A stretch of DNA of 5,197 nucleotides. Source: Rhodospirillales bacterium. GTDB lineage: Bacteria; Pseudomonadota; Alphaproteobacteria; Rhodospirillales; JAPHTL01. The translations under genes were made by a program, and so were the position numbers. This document shows, piece by piece, positions 1-4,297 of the stretch (its first letter is position 1; each line of letters opens with the position of its first letter). Below the pieces are notes generated by a model. It had not been told where the DNA came from. It ran no database searches and worked only from the letters and a program-made list of their open reading frames with translations. The stretch covers positions 1 to 5,197 of the forward strand of contig JAPHTL010000142.1 in assembly GCA_026193355.1 (NCBI GenBank), written 5' to 3'.

Positions 1-798
1 GTCGGTCACCTTGTAGGCGAAACCCGCGCCCGCTTCCCAAGGCAGGTTGATGGAGCCCCAGAAAACGTCCTGATAGGCCTCGAAATCCTCGAACCAGATA
101 GGGGAGCGAACCGTCGCTGCAACGTCGAGGCTATCGGTGACCTTGCCGGTAAGGCCAACACGGAACCCGGCGCCATACATGTGTTCGTCGCGATTGCGGC
201 CTGCGGTCTGGGCATTGTTCGGAGAAGTCGCCATATCCGTCTTGAAGCTCATCCGCCCGAGAACAAGGCCGGCGCCGAAGGAAACGTCGGGGTTCGGCTT
301 GTAGGCGACGGAGGCCTGGCCGAGCATGATCTGCATGTTGACCGCCGTATCCCAGCCGTTCACACCGGAACCGGTGTTGATGCGCGCCTGGGGCGAGTAT
401 TTCACCGCACCGCCGCCGCCCGGGAACATCGCCACATTGACCGACCACTGCGGATCAATCACATAATTGACGCCAAGAGACCCGTTTGGGAAGTCAGGGT
501 TCTGACTGGTGATCGTTCCATCGGTCGTTCCCATGCCACCATTCGAATCCATGGTCCGCTCAGCGCGGAACCAGCCGGCGTTCAGCATCACCTGGTTGCC
601 GGACTTGCCGGCCAGGGCCGGGTTGACGGCCGCGCTGACGGCATTGCCGCCCAGCGCCATGCCGGCGCCGCCCATGCCGCACGAATCGGTGCCAACGCAA
701 TGCGACAACATGCCGTTGGTCGCCTTCGCCTGATGCAGCGGCAGAACCGCGGCAACGGCGGCAGTAGCGGCGAGAAGTGTTTTCTTAGCGGAATTCAT
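1..798 (-). CDS. FadL/OmpP1/TodX-type outer-membrane transport protein (N-terminal 266 codons, partial)
   Basis: The gene reads leftward from ATG at 798 and is still open at the window edge, so the C-terminus is missing. The family forms a 14-stranded outer-membrane beta-barrel that lets long-chain fatty acids or other hydrophobic compounds into the cell. The first ~26 residues are a signal peptide: MNSAKK, then an Ala-rich hydrophobic stretch, with probable cleavage after QAKA. The mature protein starts TNGMLSHC, followed by a Gly-rich segment (GMGGAGMALGGNAVSAAVNPA, residues ~41-61). This resembles the FadL N-terminal hatch region with its conserved asparagine-proline (NPA). After that come alternating strands rich in aromatic and Gly residues, as expected for a barrel. 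FadL proteins are usually 400-450 residues, so about 60 percent is present. A strong ribosome-binding site (AAGGGGG, complement of 806-812) lies 7 bases before the ATG and supports this start. The substrate cannot be read from the sequence; the family call is fairly secure. Confidence 0.85.
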   Translation of the reverse strand, partial: MNSAKKTLLAATAAVAAVLPLHQAKATNGMLSHCVGTDSCGMGGAGMALGGNAVSAAVNPALAGKSGNQVMLNAGWFRAERTMDSNGGMGTTDGTITSQNPDFPNGSLGVNYVIDPQWSVNVAMFPGGGGAVKYSPQARINTGSGVNGWDTAVNMQIMLGQASVAYKPNPDVSFGAGLVLGRMSFKTDMATSPNNAQTAGRNRDEHMYGAGFRVGLTGKVTDSLDVAATVRSPIWFEDFEAYQDVFWGSINLPWEAGAGFAYKVTD

Positions 799-805
799 CG
801 AGTAT

Positions 806-812
806 CCCCCTT
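806..812 (-). promoter_or_regulatory. Ribosome-binding site of the FadL-type gene
   Basis: On the minus strand this reads AAGGGGG, 7 bases upstream of the ATG at 798. It fixes the start of the porin gene and makes upstream in-frame alternatives unnecessary. Confidence 0.7.
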
Positions 813-906
813 ATGCGGAGCATCTGTTAAATTTTCGATCAACCAGCCCCCCAAGGCCGATCGATCCCCTTTGCTTAACGTCCTGTTTTTGGCTGCCTGC
901 TCGGCA

Positions 907-936
907 TGTATATAATTTGAAGCAACTTTAAGTTAA
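907..936 (-). promoter_or_regulatory. Likely sigma70-type promoter of the FadL-type gene
   Basis: On the minus strand a -35-like TTAACT (931-936) is followed by overlapping -10 candidates, TATATA (909-914, spacer 16) and TATACA (907-912, spacer 18). The predicted RNA start near 900 gives a leader of about 100 bases before the ATG at 798. The site sits in the AT-richest part of the divergent intergenic region. Its -35 half lies inside overlapping AACTT/AAGTT inverted repeats (924-939), which could be an operator. It is a motif match by eye only. Confidence 0.45.
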
Positions 937-975
937 CTTGTTCCAGCCTTTATACGGATTCCCACACCCATTGAG

Positions 976-993
976 GTAGTACCATGGTATTAC
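976..993. promoter_or_regulatory. 18-bp near-palindrome, candidate operator between the divergent porin and MFS genes
   Basis: The sequence GTAGTACCATGGTATTAC reads the same on both strands except for one mismatched pair; its central 10 bases (TACCATGGTA) are a perfect palindrome. It lies almost midway in the 362-bp gap, about 170-180 bases from each start codon. That is a position from which a dimeric regulator could act on either gene. I do not recognise the cognate regulator. The rest of the gap (799-1160) contains no convincing gene. Confidence 0.4.
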
Positions 994-1160
994 ACGCACA
1001 GTGTGATATTTATGCAACTGTGGCATTTTGAAAAAAATAAAACTTGCCCCGAACCCATTACCTCCACAGGCTTCCATCGACAGCATGCAGGGTCTATTAT
1101 CCGCGCCGCTGGACCCCCGACAAAGATCCAAAACTCAAGCATCGGACCAAACCTGCACAC

Positions 1161-2342
1161 ATGGCGATCCTGTTTCTCATCGTTCTCGTCGACCTGATTG
1201 GTTTCGGAATTATCATTCCGCTACTTCCCTTTTACGGTGAGTTTTTCGGCGCTTCGCCTTTGGTTGTGGGCATGTTGATGGCGACCTATTCGCTGACGCA
1301 GTTCGTCGCCGCACCATTTCTTGGACGGCTGAGTGACCAGTATGGACGGCGACCGATCCTCATATTCAGCCTTGCGGGAACCGTCATCGCGTACCTGTGG
1401 ATGGCGAACGCCGAATCCCTGTGGGTGTTGTTTGCGGCGCGGGCTTTCGGCGGCTTCATGGCCGGCAATATCGGCGCCGCCTTCGCCTATGTCGCGGACG
1501 TCACCACCCCGGCGAACCGGGCAAAGGGCATGGGCCTTGTCGGCGCGGCATTCGGCCTTGGGTTCATTGCCGGGCCTGCAATCGGCGGCGTTCTCGCAGG
1601 ACACGATCCGGCGACGGCGAACTACCACATTCCCGCTTATGCGGCATCGGGTCTTTCCGCCCTCGCCCTTGTTCTTTCGATACTGTTTTTGAAGGAATCC
1701 CTATCACCGGAAATTAGGGCGAGCCACGCCACTGCGCCACGAAAAAGCCAGTGGCGCCTGTTCAGGGACGCTGTGCGGCGCCCCATCCTTGGACAACTGA
1801 TCGCGCTTACGTTTCTCTCCACCTTCGTTTTCGCAGGCATGGAGGCCACCTTCGCCATGTGGTCGAACCGCCAGTTCGGCTGGGGTCCAGCGCAGAACGG
1901 CTATCTGTTCGCTTTTGTCGGATTGCTCAGCGCACTGATCCAGGGTGGCCTGATCAGCCGCCTGGCGAAGAAGTTCGGGGAATCTGGACTGATCGTTCAG
2001 GGCGCGGCAGCCCTTTCCATCGGCCTTCTTCTGATACCACTTTCGGGGTCCCTTCCCATGCTGGTCGTTGCGATGGTCATCCTCGCGTACGGATTCAGCG
2101 TGATCACACCCTCGCTCAACAGCCTGATCTCAAAGCAGGCAGGAGAAGACGAACGAGGCGGCATACTTGGCATCACACGTTCAGCATCAATCATGGCGCG
2201 GGTGATGGGGCCAACCTGGGCTGGCTACTTTTTCCATATCCTCGGCAAGGAATGGCCGTATTTCGGTGGAGCACTGATCATGGCCGTCGTCGTTATAATG
2301 GCCATCAGGGAACGGAAAAAGGTGATCGCGGGGTCTGACTGA
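1161..2342 (+). CDS. MFS transporter, TetA/DHA1-type drug:proton antiporter family
   Basis: This is a 393-residue inner-membrane protein with about 12 hydrophobic helices, the normal size for the DHA1 group of the major facilitator superfamily. These proteins export drugs such as tetracycline or other small molecules in exchange for protons. Visible signatures from the ATG at 1161 are: helix 1 with DLIGFGIIIPLLP (residues 11-23), matching the TetA-type motif; motif A in loop 2-3, GRLSDQYGRRP (55-65); a motif B-like Arg at 94; antiporter motif C in helix 5, with GP at 138-139 and GG at 142-143; a degenerate second-half motif A near 262-275; and a charged tail (RERKK). The start is uncertain. 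ATG 1161 has no clear ribosome-binding site and places helix 1 at residue 2. The only other in-frame start is TTG 1044, just after a stop at 1038, which adds 39 residues ending in a basic LKHRTKPAH tail that would suit a cytoplasmic N-terminus. Substrate unknown; there is no TetR-type regulator beside it in this window. Confidence 0.85.
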   Translation: MAILFLIVLVDLIGFGIIIPLLPFYGEFFGASPLVVGMLMATYSLTQFVAAPFLGRLSDQYGRRPILIFSLAGTVIAYLWMANAESLWVLFAARAFGGFMAGNIGAAFAYVADVTTPANRAKGMGLVGAAFGLGFIAGPAIGGVLAGHDPATANYHIPAYAASGLSALALVLSILFLKESLSPEIRASHATAPRKSQWRLFRDAVRRPILGQLIALTFLSTFVFAGMEATFAMWSNRQFGWGPAQNGYLFAFVGLLSALIQGGLISRLAKKFGESGLIVQGAAALSIGLLLIPLSGSLPMLVVAMVILAYGFSVITPSLNSLISKQAGEDERGGILGITRSASIMARVMGPTWAGYFFHILGKEWPYFGGALIMAVVVIMAIRERKKVIAGSD

Positions 2343-2369
2343 TCCTACGAAACATCGAATAACCGCGCC

Positions 2370-2696
2370 TCAACCGAAGGCAAAATCGCGTCCGGCAGCC
2401 TTTGAAAGCTCTCCCCCCAGAAGATCGAGAAGATCATCCTCGCTCCGCGTTGACAGCCACCGCCCAGACTGTTCGTCATGGGAAAAATGGGCTGCGCCAC
2501 TGGAAGGCGAAGACAGCCATATCTGGCGGTTTGGCGCGTTCTTGTTGATGACGTACTGCCCACCGGAAGCCAGCGTAATGGTCAGAATACCGCCCTCGAG
2601 GTCGATATCCATTTCATCCCCCAGCGCCTCATCCGCCTGATCAAACAGATTTTCAAGCATTTCGCTTGCAAGGGTTTCAAATGCGCCTTCATCCAT
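2370..2696 (-). CDS. cyaY: CyaY, bacterial frataxin (iron-binding regulator of Fe-S cluster assembly)
   Basis: This is a 108-residue protein, the usual CyaY length, reading leftward from ATG 2696 to TGA at 2370. CyaY is a soluble cytoplasmic protein that binds ferrous iron through acidic side chains and modulates the cysteine desulfurase IscS during iron-sulfur cluster assembly. The N-terminal helix carries the expected acidic ridge (D2, E3, E8, E12, E15, D19, D22, E23). The beta-sheet then carries the family core: GGQYVINKNAPNRQIWLSSP at residues 45-64, followed by SGAAHF and the conserved Trp at 80. The C-terminal helix is DDLLDLLGGEL. The ORF is open further upstream to beyond 3000, but there it merely runs antisense to rpmE. 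The family domain begins at this ATG, and no other in-frame start lies close by; the ribosome-binding site is weak. The gene converges with the MFS gene, with a 27-bp gap and no obvious terminator, and diverges from rpmE. Confidence 0.93.
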   Translation of the reverse strand: MDEGAFETLASEMLENLFDQADEALGDEMDIDLEGGILTITLASGGQYVINKNAPNRQIWLSSPSSGAAHFSHDEQSGRWLSTRSEDDLLDLLGGELSKAAGRDFAFG

Positions 2697-2756
2697 GTCC
2701 GTACGCTCGCTGTTTACTTTTGCTGTCACCCTTCGGCGACGGGGGATAGAGGTCAG

Positions 2757-2785
2757 CATATAGCAACCCGACACCCGTTCACCAA
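2757..2785 (-). promoter_or_regulatory. Likely promoter of cyaY
   Basis: On the minus strand TTGGTG (2780-2785) and TATATG (2757-2762) are separated by exactly 17 bases. RNA would start near 2750, giving a leader of about 54 bases. The -35 box abuts a short GC-rich inverted repeat (2786-2800). Recognised by eye only. Confidence 0.5.
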
Positions 2786-2796
2786 GCCCGTTCACC

Positions 2797-2821
2797 GGGC
2801 GAAGATCACTGCACTTCGCCC
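2797..2821. repeat. 8-bp inverted repeat between cyaY and rpmE promoters
   Basis: GGGCGAAG (2797-2804) and CTTCGCCC (2814-2821) are perfect complements separated by 9 bases. The left arm also overlaps a second inverted repeat, GCCCG (2786-2790) with CGGGC (2796-2800), so the two cannot form together. The pair lies upstream of both predicted RNA starts, so it is more likely a DNA-level site, or chance, than an RNA attenuator. No T-run follows, so it is not a terminator. Confidence 0.35.
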
Positions 2822-2837
2822 TGATGGCATCTTTGGC

Positions 2838-2866
2838 TTGCGCAAGAGGCAGGCCTTGAGTATACA
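2838..2866 (+). promoter_or_regulatory. Likely sigma70-type promoter of rpmE, with a palindrome over the -10 box
   Basis: TTGCGC (2838-2843) and TATACA (2861-2866) are spaced by exactly 17 bases. RNA would start near 2873, leaving a leader of only ~22 bases before the rpmE ATG; that is too short for an L31-type structured leader. The -10 box lies inside the inverted repeat GCCTTG (2853-2858) / CAAGGC (2865-2870), which could let a repressor block the promoter. Confidence 0.6.
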
Positions 2867-2882
2867 AGGCGCCTCGAATTCC

Positions 2883-2886
2883 GGAG
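2883..2886 (+). promoter_or_regulatory. Ribosome-binding site of rpmE
   Basis: GGAG lies 8 bases before ATG 2895. It decides the start against a much longer open frame that extends upstream to 2478 antisense to cyaY. Confidence 0.7.
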
Positions 2887-2894
2887 CTAAAGCC

Positions 2895-3119
2895 ATGAAA
2901 AAAGACATTCACCCTGACTACCACGAAATCAAGGTGGTCATGACCGACGGCAGCGAATACACGACGCGCTCTACGTGGGGCAAAGCGGGCGACACCATGA
3001 AGCTGGACATCGACTCCAAGTCGCATCCGGCGTGGACCGGCGTCCATCGTCTGCTCGACAGCGGAGGCCAGCTCGCCAAATTCAACAAGCGTTTCCAAAG
3101 CTTCGGGCTCAAGACCTGA
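2895..3119 (+). CDS. rpmE: 50S ribosomal protein L31 (bL31), cysteine-free type
   Basis: This 74-residue protein begins MKKDIHPDYHEI, the hallmark L31 N-terminus. It also carries RSTWG, then DIDSKSHPAWTG (residues ~38-49), and ends with KFNKRFQSFG, all diagnostic of bL31. The protein sits on the large subunit at the bridge to the small subunit. It has no cysteine, so it lacks the CxxC zinc-binding motif of the E. coli RpmE type and belongs to the C-minus class, which does not need zinc. In alphaproteobacteria this class is, to my knowledge, often the standard housekeeping copy. The gene is monocistronic, with its own promoter and terminator, and divergent from cyaY. Confidence 0.97.
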   Translation: MKKDIHPDYHEIKVVMTDGSEYTTRSTWGKAGDTMKLDIDSKSHPAWTGVHRLLDSGGQLAKFNKRFQSFGLKT

Positions 3120-3148
3120 TAACGTCGTAGCGTTTGCTGGCAGCTAAA

Positions 3149-3181
3149 GGGGCGTCTGGTGAAGATACCAGCGCCCTTTTT
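3149..3181 (+). terminator. Rho-independent terminator of rpmE
   Basis: The stem is GGGCG (3150-3154), a bulged T, CTGGT (3156-3160), loop GAAGAT, ACCAG (3167-3171) and CGCCC (3172-3176). A run of five T (3177-3181) follows directly. It begins about 30 bases after the rpmE stop codon and separates rpmE from the downstream cyclase unit. Confidence 0.85.
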
Positions 3182-3203
3182 CCGTTCAGAAACAAGGTGC
3201 ATA

Positions 3204-3232
3204 TTGGCGTATTCGTAATATATGCATAGAAT
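3204..3232 (+). promoter_or_regulatory. Likely promoter of the membrane cyclase gene
   Basis: TTGGCG (3204-3209) and TAGAAT (3227-3232) are separated by exactly 17 bases in an AT-rich stretch just after the rpmE terminator. RNA would start near 3239, giving a leader of about 120 bases before ATG 3359 that contains two tiny ORFs. Confidence 0.55.
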
Positions 3233-3248
3233 CACCGAAAAATACCGA

Positions 3249-3284
3249 ATGAAATTGCGGCTGCGATGTGGCGACCGCGAATGA
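3249..3284 (+). CDS. Possible 11-codon leader ORF (uORF1)
   Basis: The ORF is ATG to TGA encoding MKLRLRCGDRE, inside the predicted leader RNA of the cyclase gene. Its TGA overlaps the ATG of the next small ORF as ATGA. It has no visible ribosome-binding site, and a 12-codon ORF easily arises by chance. It is listed for its arrangement only. Confidence 0.15.
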   Translation: MKLRLRCGDRE

Positions 3285-3358
3285 ACATGGCGCACAGTGC
3301 GACGCCCGACATATGGGCACCGGCCTTTCGGGCGGCGTTGTTCTGTGAGATGGAATGA
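3281..3358 (+). CDS. Possible 25-codon leader ORF abutting the cyclase gene (uORF2)
   Basis: The ORF starts at ATG 3281, encodes MNMAHSATPDIWAPAFRAAL followed by FCEME, and stops with TGA at 3356-3358, directly before the cyclase ATG at 3359 (TGAATG). It is in the same frame as the cyclase. The layout would allow translational coupling by termination and re-initiation. Its own ribosome-binding site is weak. The peptide is not recognised, and the ORF could be chance. Confidence 0.25.
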   Translation: MNMAHSATPDIWAPAFRAALFCEME

Positions 3359-4297
3359 ATGGTTAGACACGCCGGACAGACGTCATTTGAGGTTTACGTC
3401 CTTCAGAAAGGGACGTGGGAGCTTCATGCCCGCTACCCCCATCTGGAAAGGGTGACGGCTGTCGAAGAGGCCAAGGGGCTTGAGCGTCAGTCTTTCGTGA
3501 AGGCAGTCAAGGTCGTAAAGGACAGCTACGACCCCGACACAGGAACAAGCAACGAAGTCGTCATCTACCGGTCCAGCGGCGCTGACGACAAGATGGTGGC
3601 CAGCGGAACGGCAAGAGGCGTAACCCTTGATGGCGGTGGCAGCCGCGGAAAACGCGGCGTTCTGGCAGGCCGCGGTGGCGGCTGGGGTGGAGTTCCCTCT
3701 CGTTCGCCACATATGGGCGACCTTCTCCCTGATCCTTTCGATCACGACGAGCCGAAGGGCCGAAGGGGGCTCGGCCTCCTGACCAAAGTTCTGATCATCG
3801 TCATCGTCAGCGTCGCTGCGGCCGGACTTGCCGGCGGCATCGGATCGCTGGTCATGCGCAACACGACGCTTCTGTCCGGATTGATCAGCGCGCGGAACTC
3901 CGGCAACGCGCTTTTCCTGATTTTCCTTGTCACCTTCATTATCACAAGCGTCACCATGTCATCCCTCCTCATCTCAAAGGAGGAACTGGACGCGCCCCAT
4001 CGCAGCAGCAGAAAATGGTGGCGGATTTTCTTCGTCAAGGATTCCAGGCAGGAAACAAAGCAAGACCCGGTCGAAAAGGCGGTGGCCGACAGACTGGCCG
4101 AAGCAGCGGCGAAGCTGGAACAGGAGAAGGCGGCAGCAGAGGCTCCCCCCCCCCTGAACAGGTCGAAGAACCTGAAGAAGTCCCGTCACCCGAACCAGAA
4201 CCCGAGCCACAGGAAGAAGAGAAAGCACCCGAAGAACCCGTTGCGCCGGAGGTGGAAGAGAATTCTTCTGTCGAGTCCCAGAAGCTGGTGGTCATGA
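3359..4297 (+). CDS. N-terminal membrane module of an adenylate/guanylate cyclase, frame lost at a C10 tract
   Basis: As read, this gives 312 residues, but only residues 1-262 look like the native protein. Residues 9-71 form a compact cytoplasmic domain (FEVYVLQKGTWELHARYPHL at the start, VYDP-like YDPDTG and EVVIYRS later) that I do not recognise as a named Pfam family; it may be a sensor or assembly domain. A Gly/Arg-rich linker follows (about 91-112). Two transmembrane helices come next, near 140-166 and 183-206, then a charged predicted coiled coil (236-262) rich in Ala, Glu and Lys. At residues 263-265 the frame enters ten C residues. The remaining 47 residues are a basic, low-complexity sequence typical of an out-of-frame reading, whereas the next frame there gives a Pro/Glu-rich linker leading into the cyclase. 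The start ATG 3359 is preceded by an in-frame stop at 3356. Its ribosome-binding site is modest (GAG at 3347-3349). The gene probably encodes the first half of the protein whose second half is at 4294-5197. Confidence 0.7.
   Translation: MVRHAGQTSFEVYVLQKGTWELHARYPHLERVTAVEEAKGLERQSFVKAVKVVKDSYDPDTGTSNEVVIYRSSGADDKMVASGTARGVTLDGGGSRGKRGVLAGRGGGWGGVPSRSPHMGDLLPDPFDHDEPKGRRGLGLLTKVLIIVIVSVAAAGLAGGIGSLVMRNTTLLSGLISARNSGNALFLIFLVTFIITSVTMSSLLISKEELDAPHRSSRKWWRIFFVKDSRQETKQDPVEKAVADRLAEAAAKLEQEKAAAEAPPPLNRSKNLKKSRHPNQNPSHRKKRKHPKNPLRRRWKRILLSSPRSWWS
4145..4154 (+). repeat. C10 homopolymer at the frame switch of the cyclase gene
   Basis: Ten consecutive C residues lie between the coiled coil and the Pro/Glu-rich linker. 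With 10 C the frame leads to a stop at 4295. With 9 C it stops at once (TGA immediately after the tract). With 11 or 8 C the frame continues through the catalytic domain to the window edge. The tract length therefore alone determines whether the fused cyclase is made. Confidence 0.8.

Noticed and set aside
181..915. 244-codon open frame on the plus strand
   Set aside because: It lies antisense to the FadL-type gene, which has a signal peptide, a good ribosome-binding site and family motifs. The plus-strand translation is basic, His/Arg-rich and unlike any family.
2343..2369. Possible bidirectional terminator between the MFS gene and cyaY
   Set aside because: No stable hairpin with a T-run is visible in the 27-bp convergent gap or just beside it; only distant 5-bp arms can pair.
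2478..2894. Upstream extension of rpmE to a 213-codon frame
   Set aside because: The extension is antisense to cyaY and crosses the predicted rpmE promoter. The MKKDIHP start with GGAG ahead of it is the conserved L31 N-terminus.
2697..3098. Upstream extension of cyaY to a 242-codon frame
   Set aside because: The added 134 codons run antisense to rpmE and through the divergent promoter region. CyaY is complete at 108 residues from ATG 2696.
2918..3370. 150-codon minus-strand frame
   Set aside because: It is antisense to L31 and spans its terminator; no domain or start signal.
3703..3720. Apparent repeat of ACATATGGGC also found near 3310
   Set aside because: It is only a ten-base match, in a leader and in a coding region, with no flanking similarity; best explained by chance.
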